From contig NZ_LXEN01000094.1 of assembly GCF_001654855.1 (NCBI RefSeq), positions 1 through 64,000 on the forward strand: a DNA stretch of 64,000 nucleotides, read 5' to 3'. A program made the translations under genes and the position numbers. Positions 53,060 through 64,000 of the stretch are shown here, piece after piece. The DNA comes from Proteus myxofaciens ATCC 19692. GTDB taxonomy: Bacteria > Pseudomonadota > Gammaproteobacteria > Enterobacterales > Enterobacteriaceae. How positions within the stretch are numbered: the stretch's first letter is position 1; every line of letters starts with the position of its first letter. The notes beneath the pieces were generated by a model. The model worked only from the letters and a program-made list of their open reading frames with translations. It was not told the origin of the DNA and made no database searches.

Positions 53060-53089
53060 TTTCTTAACCTACTTTAAAACATCAATATC

Positions 53090-53115
53090 ATAGCCGGTTT
53101 TATCCGGCTATTTTT
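53090..53115 (+). terminator. fklB terminator
   Basis: ATAGCCGG pairs with CCGGCTAT around a 6-base loop and runs into TTTTT. Confidence 0.9.
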
Positions 53116-53200
53116 GTCTCTATGCTAAAATAAAGAGACAGCAGGATAATTGGTTTTATAAGAGAAACTATCCCTCTTATAAAAATAAGAGAGGTGAATG

Positions 53201-53941
53201 ATGTTAGAACAAGTCAGTCAATTAGCTCGCGAAGCGGGTATGGCGATAATGAAAATCTATCAACAATCTGAGCCTATTCAAGTGCAGGAGAAAAGTGATA
53301 ATTCACCGGTGACAGCAGCAGATCTCGCCGCACACCAAATTATCAAACAAGGGCTGACGGCTCTTACTCCTGAGATCCCTCAATTATCAGAAGAAGATCC
53401 CCCAGTATGGGAAGAAAGACGTCACTGGGAGCGTTATTGGTTAATAGATCCTTTAGATGGTACTAAAGAATTTATTAGTAAAAATGGCGAATTCACGGTC
53501 AATATTGCCTTAATTGAAAAAGGTATTCCAATTTTAGGTGTTGTTTATTCACCTGTTCAAAATGTACTTTATTGTGCGGAAAATAAACAAGCGTGGAAAG
53601 AGGTATGTGGACAACGATTACCAATAAGAGTGAGTCGTGCTGAGCCACCTGTTATTGTAATTAGCCGTTCTCATCAAGATGACGAGTTAAAAGAATACCT
53701 ATCTCAGTTAGGTGAGCATCAAACTGTTACAGTTGGTTCGTCATTAAAATTTTGTCTTGTTGCAGAAGGAAAAGCGCAACTTTATCCGCGATTTGGACCT
53801 ACTCACACATGGGATACGGCAGCAGGTCATGCGATCGCGATTGCAGCGGGCGCGCATGTTACTGATTGGAAAGGGGTAACATTAGATTATTCACCGAAAG
53901 AGTCGCTCATTAATCCCGGCTTTAGAGTGTCTATTTTTTAA
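53201..53941 (+). CDS. cysQ: 3'(2'),5'-bisphosphate nucleotidase CysQ
   Basis: 246 aa from the second ATG (53201), which has GAGAGG at better spacing and gives the E. coli length; an ATG one codon earlier is possible. It is a Mg-dependent, lithium-sensitive phosphatase removing 3'-phosphoadenosine 5'-phosphate formed in sulphate assimilation. Metal-site motifs are [15 protein letters not shown] and TWDTAAGHA. Confidence 0.96.
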   Translation: MLEQVSQLAREAGMAIMKIYQQSEPIQVQEKSDNSPVTAADLAAHQIIKQGLTALTPEIPQLSEEDPPVWEERRHWERYWLIDPLDGTKEFISKNGEFTVNIALIEKGIPILGVVYSPVQNVLYCAENKQAWKEVCGQRLPIRVSRAEPPVIVISRSHQDDELKEYLSQLGEHQTVTVGSSLKFCLVAEGKAQLYPRFGPTHTWDTAAGHAIAIAAGAHVTDWKGVTLDYSPKESLINPGFRVSIF

Positions 53942-53958
53942 TATTGAAAATGTTAAGT

Positions 53959-53985
53959 CAGAGCCCTTATTATTTTAGGGCTCTG
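53959..53985. terminator. Hairpin between convergent cysQ and ytfJ
   Basis: CAGAGCCCT pairs with AGGGCTCTG around a 9-base loop. T-runs are weak on both strands, so termination strength is uncertain. Confidence 0.55.
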
Positions 53986-54000
53986 GTAATAATATGATGA

Positions 54001-54567
54001 CTATTCTTTAATTAGATCATTAATGAGATTAATGCTTTTAGTAATTTCAGCCCCACTTAATATGCCTTCTTTTACAAAACGTACTTTGCCTTGTTTATCA
54101 AGAATAATAATTGCGGAGTTTTCTTTTTCTAATCCCCAGCTTTTCTGTGCAACACCATCGGCATCAACAATAAATTGTGACCATGGAAATTCTTTTTTAC
54201 TATCTTCAACACTTCCTCTCACAAAAGGTCCTGTGCCAAAGATTGCATCATCAGTATTGATGATAGTTGTTGTTTGATAGCTCTCTTGTGGGAATTTAGC
54301 TTGCTTAACAGCATCAATAAATGGTGCGTTCATCTCTTTGGCTTTGCTACGACCAGCAATGTGCTGAATAGCGCGTACTTTGCCATTCAATAAACTGCTA
54401 TTCCAATTTTGATAACTGAATTTGTCTTTAGCCGTGTCATAAAGAAGCTCACCCTTATCATCTACTGTAATCGGGGTCGGGGCTAGTGTCGTATTTTCAG
54501 TAATATTATGAGCTAAAGCCCACGTTGATGTACTTAATAAAAGTGTTGCTAAGATTATTTTGTGCAT
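54001..54567 (-). CDS. ytfJ: YtfJ, periplasmic thioredoxin-like protein
   Basis: 188 aa from the ATG at 54567, with AGGA eight bases upstream. The frame is open to 54594 but only this start gives a clean signal peptide (about 1-20, ending ALA). The domain is thioredoxin-like (KVRAIQHIAGRS, WSQFIVDADG, AIIILDKQGKV) without the CxxC pair, so redox activity is doubtful. The function is not known. Confidence 0.9.
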   Translation of the reverse strand: MHKIILATLLLSTSTWALAHNITENTTLAPTPITVDDKGELLYDTAKDKFSYQNWNSSLLNGKVRAIQHIAGRSKAKEMNAPFIDAVKQAKFPQESYQTTTIINTDDAIFGTGPFVRGSVEDSKKEFPWSQFIVDADGVAQKSWGLEKENSAIIILDKQGKVRFVKEGILSGAEITKSINLINDLIKE

Positions 54568-54847
54568 AGCCATTGTCCTATTATTAAAATCCACTTCACG
54601 TTCTATTAATCATAGAACGTTATCGGAAAAAGATGTTCTTATTGACACATTTTTTTAACATATAAGTTGTAATATACGGTCTACGTTATATCTACTTATC
54701 TTCTTTAATGTCAAAAAAGGTAAAAATAGATAAGAAAACTAAATAAGTTGAACCTAGTAGTTATAATTAGGTCTTTAATTTTGGTATATAAAGGTAAGTC
54801 TTTTTGACTTATAAACTCACTACTGAGCATGGGAGACTAACTGAAAG

Positions 54848-55054
54848 ATGAAAATCTTCAACCGCTATAACCCACAAAAAATTGCTCTCTACGTTAAAAC
54901 CTTATTTCGTGGACGGTTTTACATCAAAGGAATGGGCGCTTTTGAATTCGATTACGGTAAAATTTTATTACCAAAAATAAAAGATAAACCACATTTTAGT
55001 GTGATGAGCGAAGTGAACCAACAGGTTGTTTTACTCAAAGCCGAAATGGGTTAA
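54848..55054 (+). CDS. ytfK: YtfK, SpoT-activating small protein
   Basis: 68 aa, the same length as E. coli (DUF1107). [17 protein letters not shown] and [20 protein letters not shown] align through the whole length. E. coli YtfK binds SpoT and shifts it towards (p)ppGpp synthesis under phosphate or fatty-acid starvation. It is a single gene, divergent from ytfJ. Confidence 0.94.
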   Translation: MKIFNRYNPQKIALYVKTLFRGRFYIKGMGAFEFDYGKILLPKIKDKPHFSVMSEVNQQVVLLKAEMG

Positions 55055-55070
55055 CTTTTATCCAATAGAT

Positions 55071-55110
55071 AACTGAGTCTTTATTTTGTTATTTTATATA
55101 AGACTCAGTT
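55071..55110 (+). terminator. Possible terminator after ytfK
   Basis: AACTGAGTCT pairs perfectly with AGACTCAGTT across a 20-base AT-rich loop. The T-run after it is weak (ATTAATT). Confidence 0.5.
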
Positions 55111-55131
55111 ATTAATTACCAGCATTACTAT

Positions 55132-56511
55132 CTATTTTATTTTCTTATCTTCATCTGCCTTTATTTCTGAATTTGTCGTTGTTTGTATCAACGGCGAAAT
55201 TTCTTGTAACATAGGCTTAACAGGTGGCACATCACCGACTTTGGTCACTAATAGTTGGTCGATTTTATAATTATCGATATCAACGACTTCAAATTTATAT
55301 CCTGAGAACTTGACATAATCAGTGCGTTTTGGAATTTTGCGTAGGCGATACATCATAAAGCCTGCGATCGTTTCGTAGTTACTTGAGTCTGGGAAATCAT
55401 CAATATCAAGTGCGCGCATAACATCATCAATCGGCGTACCGCCCTCAACTAACCATGAATGTTCATCACGACTGACAATTTGTTCTTCTTGCCCTGGTCC
55501 CATAAGATGGCCCATCAACGTCACCATGACGTCATTTAGCGTGATAACACCCATTACCATGGCATATTCATTTAAAATGATAGCAAAGTCTTCCCCTGAT
55601 GTTTTAAAGCTTTCTAACATATCAGAGAGTGTTAATGTATCAGGAATAATTAGCGCTTTGCGAATATGAACGCCTTCATTGAGGTTAAGGCTTTGACCAT
55701 TGATAACGCGGTTAAGTAGCTCTTTAGAATCAACATAACCAATAATATGATCAATATCGCCTTCACAAACGAGAAATTTAGAATGAGGTTGGGTGGCTAT
55801 TTTATACTTAATATCGGCTTCTGTTTCTTCACGATCAAAGTAAACAACATCTTCTCGTGGTGTCATTGCAGATGGCACTGTGCGTGATTCTAATTCAAAC
55901 ACGTTTTCAATTAATTCATGTTCTTGTTTACGTAAAACACCTGCAACAGCACCTGCTTCAACAATGGCAAAAATATCATCAGAGGTAATATCTTCATTTC
56001 TTACCATCGGAATTTTAAAGAGTTTAAAAATAAGATCAGCCATGCCATTAAATAGCCAAACTAAAGGGCGGAATAAGGCAAGACAAAAACGCATTGGATT
56101 GACAATTCTTAGCGCAATAGGTTCTGGTTTTATCATACCAATACGTTTAGGCGTTAAGTCTGCCAGTAGAATAAACATAGAGGTGACAATAATAAATGAG
56201 AACACAGAACCTAGCTGTTGTGATAGAGACTCTGATAAGAACTGCTCGAAAAAACTTTTTAATGAAGGTGAGAATGCAGATTCACCCACAATACCCGCTA
56301 AAATCGCAACGGCATTTAAGCCGATTTGCACAACGGTAAAAAACATACCCGGTGTTTCTTGCATCTTTAACACACGCGCTGCGTTGATATTGCCTTCATC
56401 AACGAGTTGTTTCAATTTAATTCGGCGAGAAGCTGCGAGAGATATTTCTGACAGCGAGAAAAAGGCACTGATAGCACAGAGTAAAAGGACGATGAGTAAA
56501 CTATTAAGCAT
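55132..56511 (-). CDS. ytfL: YtfL (PaeA), CorC/HlyC-type membrane protein
   Basis: 459 aa. A DUF21 region with about four membrane helices (about 1-145) is followed by a CBS pair (about 205-330) and a CorC/HlyC C-terminal domain (about 345-430). In E. coli and Salmonella this protein (PaeA) exports cadaverine and putrescine in stationary phase. The sequence NVMVTLMGHLMGPGQEEQIVSRD is typical of the linker between the CBS and C-terminal domains. Confidence 0.93.
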   Translation of the reverse strand: MLNSLLIVLLLCAISAFFSLSEISLAASRRIKLKQLVDEGNINAARVLKMQETPGMFFTVVQIGLNAVAILAGIVGESAFSPSLKSFFEQFLSESLSQQLGSVFSFIIVTSMFILLADLTPKRIGMIKPEPIALRIVNPMRFCLALFRPLVWLFNGMADLIFKLFKIPMVRNEDITSDDIFAIVEAGAVAGVLRKQEHELIENVFELESRTVPSAMTPREDVVYFDREETEADIKYKIATQPHSKFLVCEGDIDHIIGYVDSKELLNRVINGQSLNLNEGVHIRKALIIPDTLTLSDMLESFKTSGEDFAIILNEYAMVMGVITLNDVMVTLMGHLMGPGQEEQIVSRDEHSWLVEGGTPIDDVMRALDIDDFPDSSNYETIAGFMMYRLRKIPKRTDYVKFSGYKFEVVDIDNYKIDQLLVTKVGDVPPVKPMLQEISPLIQTTTNSEIKADEDKKIK

Positions 56512-56633
56512 ATAAGGCTCACATTACCCTAAGTATTTAAACCAAAGGGCAATACTAGAGTGTTAATAAAAGAAGATAAATCAATATATTGTGATTGGCT
56601 ATTTAATAAAAATAGGCACAAAGACAGAAAAGA

Positions 56634-56655
56634 GGGCAAGATTATATCATTGCCC
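56634..56655 (-). terminator. msrA terminator
   Basis: On the reverse strand GGGCAA pairs with TTGCCC around a 10-base loop, followed by CTCTTTTC. It lies just after the msrA stop. Confidence 0.65.
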
Positions 56656-56680
56656 TGCTATTTTCCGCCAGTTTTTCTAA

Positions 56681-57322
56681 TCAGTTCGTTTCAGGTGGAA
56701 AACAAATCCCCATTCCACCTAATCCGCAATAACCTTGCGGATTTTTAAAGAGATATTGTTGATGATAATCTTCAGCAAAATAAAAAGGACCTACAGGTTG
56801 AACCTCTGTGGTTATCTCTCTCGTTACACCTTGCTCATTCATCGCTTGTTGATAACGTTTTTTTGATTCAATGGCTTGTTCATATTGTAATAGTGTATCG
56901 GTATAAATCGCTGAGCGATACTGGCTGCCAATATCATTGCCTTGTCGTTCTCCTTGTGAAGGATCGTGATTTTCCCAAAATAGGGCTAAAAGGGCTTGGT
57001 AGCTAATGATAGAGGGGTCAAAAACAACTCTCACAGTTTCAGCATGGCCAGTTAAACCTTCGCATACTTGTTCATAAGTTGGGTTTTTTGTGACACCACC
57101 GCTATAGCCTGCACTCGTTGAATAAACACCCGATAATTTCCAAAAAAGACGTTCTACGCCCCAAAAACAACCCATAGCAAAATAGGCAACTGACATATTT
57201 TCAGGGATTTCTTTGATTGAGTGTCCATTTACAGCATGATTAGCAGATATTTCTAATGGTGTCGTATTGCCTTCTAGGGCATTCTCCGGTTCGTAAGCTT
57301 TATGTTGCAAGGTAGGCTCCAT
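56681..57322 (-). CDS. msrA: Peptide methionine-S-sulfoxide reductase MsrA
   Basis: 213 aa. The catalytic Cys52 lies in [13 protein letters not shown], and the resolving cysteines are in the C-terminal [14 protein letters not shown]. It repairs the S epimer of methionine sulphoxide in proteins. It diverges from tamA as in E. coli. Confidence 0.97.
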   Translation of the reverse strand: MEPTLQHKAYEPENALEGNTTPLEISANHAVNGHSIKEIPENMSVAYFAMGCFWGVERLFWKLSGVYSTSAGYSGGVTKNPTYEQVCEGLTGHAETVRVVFDPSIISYQALLALFWENHDPSQGERQGNDIGSQYRSAIYTDTLLQYEQAIESKKRYQQAMNEQGVTREITTEVQPVGPFYFAEDYHQQYLFKNPQGYCGLGGMGICFPPETN

Positions 57323-57458
57323 TTTTTATAATTGTAAATGCTTTACTGTGGTAAAGCGTTAATAATGTTATAAACTAAAACTACAATAATGCTTAAAATA
57401 GCTTATCGTCAATTTTATCAAACGAATTAAACCACATTATCTTAATTGAGGAGAAAAC

Positions 57459-59201
57459 GTGCCAAGATACTCCGTTATCTACGTTCTCTGTCTGTCTTTC
57501 ACGACGTCTTTTGCTTATGGTGCAAATTTACGTTTAAAAGTGGAAGGTTTAGAAGGGCAACTCGAAAAAAACGCACGAGTACAGCTATCAAACATTACAA
57601 CAGAAGAAGTCGCACCTGACGGGCGTTTTCGAGCACGTGTTGAAAAAGCAATTAAAGAAGGACTTCGTCCTTTAGGCTATTATCAACCGACTATCACGTT
57701 CTCTTATCAAGAAAACACGCCACCTGCTCGCCCTGTATTAACGGCAAAAGTTGAAGCGGGTGTGCCTGTTTTATTAAAAGGGGTGAGTGTTGTTCTTGAA
57801 GGTGGTGCTAAAACAGATGAACAATATGCCAAATTCATTAAAGAAAACACACCTCCACTTGATAGCGTATTAAATCATGGAGAATATGAAAAACTCAAAG
57901 GCGTATTAACGGGTTTAGCCATTCGTCGAGGTTATTTCGATGCTGAAATGGAAAAAAGCCAGTTAGGTGTTTCTTTAGATAATCATGCCTCTTATTGGGA
58001 TTTTATTTTTAATAGTGGTGAGCGTTATCGGTTTGGTAAAGTTTATTATACCGGCTCGCAAATTAGAGAAGACTATTTAAGAAATATTGTTCCTTTTAAA
58101 GAGGGAGAATATTACTCCTCAGAAGATCTCGCTGAATTTAATCGCCGTTTAGCGGCGACAGGCTGGTTTAATTCTGCCGTTGTCACACCAGATATTGCCA
58201 AAGCACGCAGTGAAAAATCTTATTTACTGCCAATGGATGCAGTAGTGACACCCCGTTCTCGTAACTACATCGAATTAGGGGGCGGTTTTGCAACGGATGT
58301 AGGCCCTCGCCTTAATATGCAGTGGGATAAACCATGGATGAACTCTCGTGGTCATAGCTTAACATCTACTATGAGCGTCTCTAAACCAGAACAATCTATT
58401 GGTGCAAACTATAAAATTCCATTAAAAGTCAATCCATTAGAACAGTATTATGGTATTCAAGGTGGATTTAAACGTACTGATTTAAATGATACACGTTCTG
58501 ATACGACAACATTAAATGTTTCTCGTAACTGGGATATGACAACAGGATGGCAATACAGTATCAATACTCGTTGGAGTTTAAGCCACTTTACCCAAGGCGA
58601 TGTCACGAATACAACAATGCTACTATATCCTGGTGTCAATGCCAGTCGTGTGCGTCAAAAAGGGGGAATGATGCCTTATTGGGGAGATAGTCAACGCTAT
58701 TCTATTGATTACTCCAATAAAATATGGGGCTCAGATGTTGAGTTCTTAGCGCTGAATGCACAACAAGTGTGGATACGTTCTCCTTGGGAAGGTCATCGTT
58801 TTGTTTTCAGGGGCAATATGGGCTGGATAGAAACAAATGCTTTTGAAAAAGTCCCACCTGAACTGCGTTTCTTCGCCGGGGGTGATAGAAGTGTTCGTGG
58901 GTATAAATACCAAAGTATTTCACCTGAAGACAGTAAAGGTAATCTAACGGGTGCCTCTAGAATGTTAGTCGGATCTGTCGAGTATCAATATAATGTAACA
59001 GGGAATTGGTGGAGTGCTGTTTTTATTGATAGCGGTGAAGCTGTTAATGACTTTACAAAAAGTGATTTTAAAACAGGTGCTGGTACCGGTGTTCGATGGG
59101 CATCGCCTGTTGGACCGATTAAGTTTGATATCGCACTTCCTGTGAGTAGTGGTGAAAAGCGTAAAGTTCAATTTTATATCGGGTTAGGAGCAGAGTTATG
59201 A
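57459..59201 (+). CDS. tamA: TamA, outer-membrane assembly factor
   Basis: 580 aa (577 in E. coli). The start is GTG at 57459 with GAGGAG upstream. Signal peptide about 1-21, three POTRA domains (to about 270) and a 16-stranded Omp85 barrel with [18 protein letters not shown], the lid-lock motif, and a C-terminal GLGAEL. With TamB it inserts a subset of autotransporters and supports phospholipid transport to the outer membrane. Confidence 0.97.
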   Translation: MPRYSVIYVLCLSFTTSFAYGANLRLKVEGLEGQLEKNARVQLSNITTEEVAPDGRFRARVEKAIKEGLRPLGYYQPTITFSYQENTPPARPVLTAKVEAGVPVLLKGVSVVLEGGAKTDEQYAKFIKENTPPLDSVLNHGEYEKLKGVLTGLAIRRGYFDAEMEKSQLGVSLDNHASYWDFIFNSGERYRFGKVYYTGSQIREDYLRNIVPFKEGEYYSSEDLAEFNRRLAATGWFNSAVVTPDIAKARSEKSYLLPMDAVVTPRSRNYIELGGGFATDVGPRLNMQWDKPWMNSRGHSLTSTMSVSKPEQSIGANYKIPLKVNPLEQYYGIQGGFKRTDLNDTRSDTTTLNVSRNWDMTTGWQYSINTRWSLSHFTQGDVTNTTMLLYPGVNASRVRQKGGMMPYWGDSQRYSIDYSNKIWGSDVEFLALNAQQVWIRSPWEGHRFVFRGNMGWIETNAFEKVPPELRFFAGGDRSVRGYKYQSISPEDSKGNLTGASRMLVGSVEYQYNVTGNWWSAVFIDSGEAVNDFTKSDFKTGAGTGVRWASPVGPIKFDIALPVSSGEKRKVQFYIGLGAEL

Positions 59202-62200
59202 TGAAGTGGTTGAAATGGATTGTTCTAACGCTCCTTCTCATCCTTTTACTTATTGTTGGTGCGCTTACCTGGATCTTAGGAACACAATCAGGACTACATT
59301 TTGCAATTAATAGTGCGGCTCGTTGGGTTCCTGGATTAGTTATTGAAGATGTAAGAGGCGGATGGCAAGACCTACGTTTATCCGGTGTTGAATATAAAAT
59401 GCCAGGTGTTGATGTTAATGTAGGGGAACTATCATTAGGATTAAAGCTTGCGTGCTTAAAAGATAAGCAAGTCTGTATTGATGAGCTTGGAACGCGTGAT
59501 GTCGTTGTTAATATTGATACGAGTGCTTTTCCACCATCAGAAGAAACACCACCTTCAGAGCCTTTAACACAATTAAATGCGCCTCTACCTATATTTCTTA
59601 ATTCCTTATCTCTTAAAAATACGCATCTAACTATTGATGATATGGCAATATCGTTAGATGAATTTACAACAGCAGCACAGTGGCAAGAACATCAAGTTAT
59701 TTTAAAACCTACGGTGATAGATAGCTTGCTGGTGGCACTTCCTAAAACACCAGAACCTGTAGAAGAAGGTAGTCCACAAGCAATTGCTCAGAATGTTAAA
59801 GATGCCGCATTATTAGAGCCGAAACCAGAACCTAAAACACCAGAAGAAAAAGAACAGGCCCTTGCTGATACAATAAAAGCTATTTTCGATAAACCGTTAT
59901 TAGCGGATTTACCCGATATTGTTATTCCAGTTGATGTAAAAGTTGAAGGTATTGAAGGTAAGCAGTTACAAGTTACAGGCGATACACCTGTCACTATCAA
60001 TAAACTCTTTTTACAAGCTGATACGCAAGATAAACACGTCACTCTCAATAAATTCACGGTAGATGCACCAGAAGGTGAAATCACAATTGAAGGTGGTATC
60101 ACGCTTGATAAGCAATGGCCTGTGACATTAGATGTGAATGCGGCTATTCGCGAGGTGAAAGGGCTTGAAGATTTTAAAGATCAACAAGTCGCGCTTTCTT
60201 TACGTGGTGCATTACTCGATGAGCTTGCGTTAAACCTTTCTCTTACTGGTGCAGTGACTGCGACGCTAGATGCACAAGCGCAATTAGCAAAAGCGCATTT
60301 ACCTCTTAAATTAACATTAGAGAGTAAAAATGTGCGTTGGCCATTAACGGGAGATGTGCAATATCAGCTTAATGACACACGATTACGCCTCAATGGGCAA
60401 ACTGATAATTATGACCTCTCTTTACGTTCTGATATCCAAGGCCAAGAAATTCCACCTGCTAAATTGACATTAGACGCAAAAGGGAATGAAGAAAAAATTG
60501 AATTAACACGTTTACGTTTAGCCGCTTTACAGGGTCATGCCGATATTACAGGAGTTGCAGACTGGAGTAAGGCGATTAGTTGGAATGCGTTGCTCACTAT
60601 TTCAGGTATTAATACTGTAAAACAATATCCAGATATACCTGCAAAACTTGAAGGACGTATTGCTACAACAGGAAGTCTATACGGCGGTAGTTGGCAATTA
60701 CGAGTGCCCGAAATTACGTTAGACGGTAATATTAAAAATAACCTTATTAAGGCGAGAGGCAATGCTTACGGCAATAACTCTGGTCAATGGAATATCCCAC
60801 AATTAAACATTATTTTAGGTAAAAATAATCTCAATATTGCTGGTCATTTAGGTGATAAATGGGCATTAGATGCCGATATTAATGCGCCAGGATTGAATGG
60901 CTTAGTGCCTGGTTTAGCCGGTGTGATTAAAGGGAAAGTGAATGTTCGTGGTGATATCAATAAACCGCAAATTTTTGCTGATATCAATGCCAAAGGTATC
61001 AAATGGCAAGATCAAGTGAGTGTTGATTCTGTCACTATCAAAGGTGATGTCCAATCAGATAAAGAAATTAGCGGTAAACTTGCGATAACAGCACATCAAT
61101 TAAAACAAGCTGATTTAATTGTTCGTCAGTTAACACTTGATGCATCAGGTGGTGAAAAACAACATAAACTGACATTGAAAATTGATGGTGAGCCTGTTTC
61201 TGGAGGCTTAACGTTAGCGGGCTCTTTTGATAAAGAGAAACAGCAATGGAAAGGCACATTAAACAATACGGCATTTGATACACCCGTTGGTGAATGGCGT
61301 TTAAACAAAGCTATGTCCCTTGATTTATTAGCTGAAAAACAGCAAGTGACTATTGGTTCTCATTGCTGGGTTAACCCTAATGCTCAAATATGCGTACCTA
61401 AAGCGATTACCGTGGGTGAAAGTGGCTCAGCTGCGATTACGTTAACTCGTTTTGACTTAGCCATGATAAAACCCTTTTTACCACCAGAAACCTCTCTAAA
61501 AGGTGTCTTTACGGGTGATGCAACGGCAACATGGACTGCAAAAGGTGGGTTACCTAAAGCCAGTGTGAATCTTAAAGGCCAAGGTGTTGGGCTAAAACAA
61601 AATGTAGATGGCACGATTCTTCCTATCGATTTTGACGCTATAACGCTTAATGCTGGCGTTAATAATGGGAAAGCGACATTACAATGGTTAATCAGTATTG
61701 CGGGTAATGGTAACTTTAAAGGGAATGTGAATGTCTCTGATCTTGAGAAAAAACGCCAACTCTCAGGAAATATTGATATTGATAATCTTACTCTTGATCT
61801 TATTAAACCTTTCTTAGGAAAGGGGGAAATAGCTCAAGGGCAAGTTGGTGCAAATCTACGTTTAGGTGGAAATGTACAATCGCCACTTTTATTCGGTCAC
61901 TTTGGTATTAATCAGCTAAAAGTGACTGGGCATTGGATACCATTTGATATCACAAAAGGAAATGTTGATATTAATTTTGATGGGGCTACTTCTGATTTAG
62001 CAGGTCGAATTGAAACACCAGAAGGCTATTTAAATCTGACGGGTAATGCAGATTGGCGAAAATTAGATGAGTGGCGTGCTGTTATTGCTGCTAATGGTAA
62101 TAAATTACGCGTATCTTTACCGCCAATGGTACGTATCGATGTTAATCCTGATCTCGTTTTTGAAGCTGGTCCTAATTTACTCAAGTTAGATGGGCGTATT

Positions 62201-63028
62201 GATATACCTTGGGCGCGTATTGTTGTTCAAGAAATACCTGAGTCAGCAGTATCAGCATCTTCTGATGAGGTTATGTTAGACAAAGATTTACAACCTATTG
62301 CACCTAAACAATCATCAATACCAATTCAAAGTAATTTAGCAATTAATATTGGTGATGATGTGACCTTAGACGCATTTGGGCTTAAAGCTAGATTGACAGG
62401 AACATTAAAAGTCAATCAAGATAAACAAGGGCTTGGGCTTAATGGTCAGGTTGACATTCCTCGTGGTGAATTCCGCGCTTATGGACAAGACTTAATTGTA
62501 CGTAAAGGGCAGATCCTTTTCTCAGGACCTGTTGATCAACCTTACTTAAATATTGAAGCTATCCGCAATCCTGATAATACAGCAGATAACGTTATCGCAG
62601 GTGTTAGGGTTACGGGACTTGCTGATAAGCCAAAAGTTGAAATTTTCTCAGAGCCTGCAAAAACCCAGCAAGAAGCTTTATCTTACTTGCTACGTGGCCA
62701 AGGGTTAGAAAGCGGTGATTCAGACTCTGCTCAAATGACGGCAATGCTAATAGGGTTAGGTGTTGGTCAAAGTGGACAACTAGTCGGAAGCATTGGTGAA
62801 ACATTTGGTGTTTCTGACTTAGCTTTAGATACTCAAGGTGTTGGTGATAATTCACAAGTTGTTGTGAGTGGTAAGATAACTAATGACTTACAAGTGAAGT
62901 ATGGCGTGGGTATATTTGATTCGCTAGCAACGTTAACGCTACGTTATCGATTGATGCCTAGGTTGTATTTACAAGCAGTGTCTGGTATGAATCAGGCAAT
63001 CGATCTGCTTTATCAATTTGAGTTTTAA
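59198..63028 (+). CDS. tamB: TamB, inner-membrane-anchored bridge protein
   Basis: 1276 aa (1259 in E. coli). An N-terminal anchor (about 7-29) is followed by a long repetitive beta-taco that can span the periplasm, and the DUF490 domain at the C-terminus ends in LLYQFEF. It partners TamA and, with YhdP and YdbH, carries phospholipids to the outer membrane. A Pro/Glu-rich insert occurs around residues 175-215. The ATG overlaps the tamA stop by 4 bp (ATGA). Confidence 0.97.
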   Translation: MMKWLKWIVLTLLLILLLIVGALTWILGTQSGLHFAINSAARWVPGLVIEDVRGGWQDLRLSGVEYKMPGVDVNVGELSLGLKLACLKDKQVCIDELGTRDVVVNIDTSAFPPSEETPPSEPLTQLNAPLPIFLNSLSLKNTHLTIDDMAISLDEFTTAAQWQEHQVILKPTVIDSLLVALPKTPEPVEEGSPQAIAQNVKDAALLEPKPEPKTPEEKEQALADTIKAIFDKPLLADLPDIVIPVDVKVEGIEGKQLQVTGDTPVTINKLFLQADTQDKHVTLNKFTVDAPEGEITIEGGITLDKQWPVTLDVNAAIREVKGLEDFKDQQVALSLRGALLDELALNLSLTGAVTATLDAQAQLAKAHLPLKLTLESKNVRWPLTGDVQYQLNDTRLRLNGQTDNYDLSLRSDIQGQEIPPAKLTLDAKGNEEKIELTRLRLAALQGHADITGVADWSKAISWNALLTISGINTVKQYPDIPAKLEGRIATTGSLYGGSWQLRVPEITLDGNIKNNLIKARGNAYGNNSGQWNIPQLNIILGKNNLNIAGHLGDKWALDADINAPGLNGLVPGLAGVIKGKVNVRGDINKPQIFADINAKGIKWQDQVSVDSVTIKGDVQSDKEISGKLAITAHQLKQADLIVRQLTLDASGGEKQHKLTLKIDGEPVSGGLTLAGSFDKEKQQWKGTLNNTAFDTPVGEWRLNKAMSLDLLAEKQQVTIGSHCWVNPNAQICVPKAITVGESGSAAITLTRFDLAMIKPFLPPETSLKGVFTGDATATWTAKGGLPKASVNLKGQGVGLKQNVDGTILPIDFDAITLNAGVNNGKATLQWLISIAGNGNFKGNVNVSDLEKKRQLSGNIDIDNLTLDLIKPFLGKGEIAQGQVGANLRLGGNVQSPLLFGHFGINQLKVTGHWIPFDITKGNVDINFDGATSDLAGRIETPEGYLNLTGNADWRKLDEWRAVIAANGNKLRVSLPPMVRIDVNPDLVFEAGPNLLKLDGRIDIPWARIVVQEIPESAVSASSDEVMLDKDLQPIAPKQSSIPIQSNLAINIGDDVTLDAFGLKARLTGTLKVNQDKQGLGLNGQVDIPRGEFRAYGQDLIVRKGQILFSGPVDQPYLNIEAIRNPDNTADNVIAGVRVTGLADKPKVEIFSEPAKTQQEALSYLLRGQGLESGDSDSAQMTAMLIGLGVGQSGQLVGSIGETFGVSDLALDTQGVGDNSQVVVSGKITNDLQVKYGVGIFDSLATLTLRYRLMPRLYLQAVSGMNQAIDLLYQFEF

Positions 63029-63033
63029 TTTAT

Positions 63034-63381
63034 ATGCGAATTATTGTTTATGGTAGTTTACGGCAAAATCAAGGCAATCATCACTGGATGACCTATGCGC
63101 AGCTATTAGGTGCGTATAAATTAGCAGGTTATAAACTCTATGATTTAGGGTTTTATCCTGCGGTGGTAGAAGGTGACGGTGAAATTGAGTGTGAGATTTA
63201 TCGCATAACGCCATCAATATTGACAGAGCTTGATGAATTGAAAAAAAATGATCAAGACTACAAAAGGGAGCTGATTTCAACGCCTTATGGTAGTGCTTGG
63301 ATCTATCTTTATCAGCATCCTGTTGATGGATTACGCCAGATAAAAAGTGGTGATTGGCTTAAGCGCCACGAAGAAGAGTAA
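63034..63381 (+). CDS. ytfP: YtfP, gamma-glutamylcyclotransferase-fold protein
   Basis: 115 aa (113 in E. coli). The YGSLRQNQGNHHWM start and the TPYGSAWIYLYQ strand are typical of the GGCT/AIG2-like fold. The substrate is unknown. It follows tamB by 5 bp and is probably cotranscribed. Confidence 0.94.
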   Translation: MRIIVYGSLRQNQGNHHWMTYAQLLGAYKLAGYKLYDLGFYPAVVEGDGEIECEIYRITPSILTELDELKKNDQDYKRELISTPYGSAWIYLYQHPVDGLRQIKSGDWLKRHEEE

Positions 63382-63800
63382 AAATATAGCCGTATACGTA
63401 ATATATACAAATAATGGCTTGATAGCTTACGGTTATCGAGCCATTCTTATTGATGATAGTTAGAATCTGCTTATACTTTTTAACTCCTCATATTTATTAT
63501 TTTTATTAATATATTGTGGGGCGCTATCTCTATTTTTATTAATGTATTCTCTTATTAGTCTTTTTAGACATTATAAAAACACATATTAATTAATTTATAT
63601 AAAATAAACTCATAAATAAAAAAAAGAAAAATAATTAATATCTTTTTTATCTGAATGTATATGAAAGTTATTAATGGACTCTTGTTTTTAAATTAAATAA
63701 ATACTAATGCTTAAAATTTCCTTGAAATACTTTGTTTATAAAATGTAATCTAGATTTTGTTTCATTTTAGTTTTATTCATCTATTTGAAGAGGATATTCT
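63382..63800. other. AT-rich gene-free region after ytfP
   Basis: 419 bp. A hairpin, AATGGCTTGATA (63413-63424) with TATCGAGCCATT (63434-63445), probably ends the tamA-tamB-ytfP transcript. The rest, from about 63470 to 63780, is extremely AT-rich and holds no gene that I can see. It should contain the promoter of the next gene. Confidence 0.65.
63413..63445 (+). terminator. Hairpin after ytfP
   Basis: AATGGCTTGATA pairs with TATCGAGCCATT (one G-T pair), followed by CTTATTG. The T-run is weak but the stem is long. Confidence 0.55.
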
Positions 63801-64000
63801 ATGAATAAAGTAAACCAACTTACTTGTTTGTATAAATCACCCCAAAATCCGATAACACAAGAATCTATCAGTAATGATTTTACTGATGCATTATTGCAAA
63901 CGAAGACAGTAGTATCAGCTACATTCGATAAACTAGCTTATCTCGCAGGCATAAAGAATGCACCGGCAGATGATAAATATTCTAAATTAAATACAGCTAA
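63801..64000 (+). CDS. Hypothetical protein, partial (3' end outside window)
   Basis: 66 codons are visible without a stop, and the frame continues beyond the window. AAGAGGA lies eight bases before the ATG, so the start is credible. The product begins MNKVNQLTCLYKSPQNPITQ and contains a mildly hydrophobic stretch (about 39-50). It has no signal peptide and no recognised motif. It follows a very AT-rich spacer, at the place where E. coli has chpS/chpB, but does not resemble an antitoxin I know. Confidence 0.6.
   Translation, partial: MNKVNQLTCLYKSPQNPITQESISNDFTDALLQTKTVVSATFDKLAYLAGIKNAPADDKYSKLNTA

Overview
The window is a 64-kb stretch of a Proteus chromosome (Enterobacterales, Morganellaceae; most likely P. 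mirabilis). The species call rests on AT-rich codon use, protein sequences that align along their length with E. coli K-12 proteins recalled from memory, and E. coli-like gene order with Proteus-type losses. No database search was possible. No transposase, phage, CRISPR or plasmid gene was seen, so this is mostly core chromosome with a few lineage-specific patches.

Layout. 1-5847: the sRNA gene glmZ with a sigma-54 type promoter, then the reverse-strand haem operon hemC-hemD-hemX-hemY, then a 1-kb very AT-rich divergent region. 5848-12329: cyaA (TTG start, CRP site), cyaY facing it, and lptM-dapF-yigA-xerC-yigB. 12431-21524: LexA-controlled uvrD, an orphan 125-aa ORF, rarD, yigI, pldA, recQ, pldB, yigL. 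21611-27033: reverse operon rsgA-psd-mscM. 27149-28156: orn and three near-identical tRNA-Gly(GCC) genes. 28157-28933: a gene-free interval with two perfect DnaA boxes, in the position of E. coli datA. 28934-39217: queG, then the tsaE-amiB-mutL-miaA-hfq-hflX-hflK-hflC superoperon. 39218-46824: purA, nsrR-rnr-rlmB and the ribosomal operon rpsF-priB-rpsR-rplI. 46903-52182: ytfB, then a block not found at this place in E. coli: an unrecognised 565-aa protein, a zinc-starvation operon rpmE2-rpmJ2-zinT behind twin Zur boxes, and gabD. 52439-63381: fklB, cysQ, ytfJ, ytfK, ytfL, msrA, tamA-tamB, ytfP. An unrecognised ORF begins at 63801 and runs off the window.

How the genes work together. Haem synthesis (hemCD) sits beside cAMP synthesis (cyaA). 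DNA repair and chromosome maintenance are represented by uvrD, recQ, mutL, xerC, priB and the datA-like locus. Envelope genes are pldA, psd, mscM, amiB, tamAB and hflKC. RNA and translation genes are hfq, glmZ, orn, rnr, rlmB, miaA, tsaE, queG, rsgA and the ribosomal proteins. The zinc operon links zinc-free ribosomal protein paralogues to a periplasmic zinc-binding protein under one operator pair.

Most notable points: the datA-like DnaA-box locus, the Zur-controlled rpmE2-rpmJ2-zinT operon, GlmZ with conserved sigma-54/GlrR architecture, a structured candidate RNA between hflC and purA, and gene losses relative to E. coli (corA, rhtBC, nnr and yjeT are absent at their usual places).
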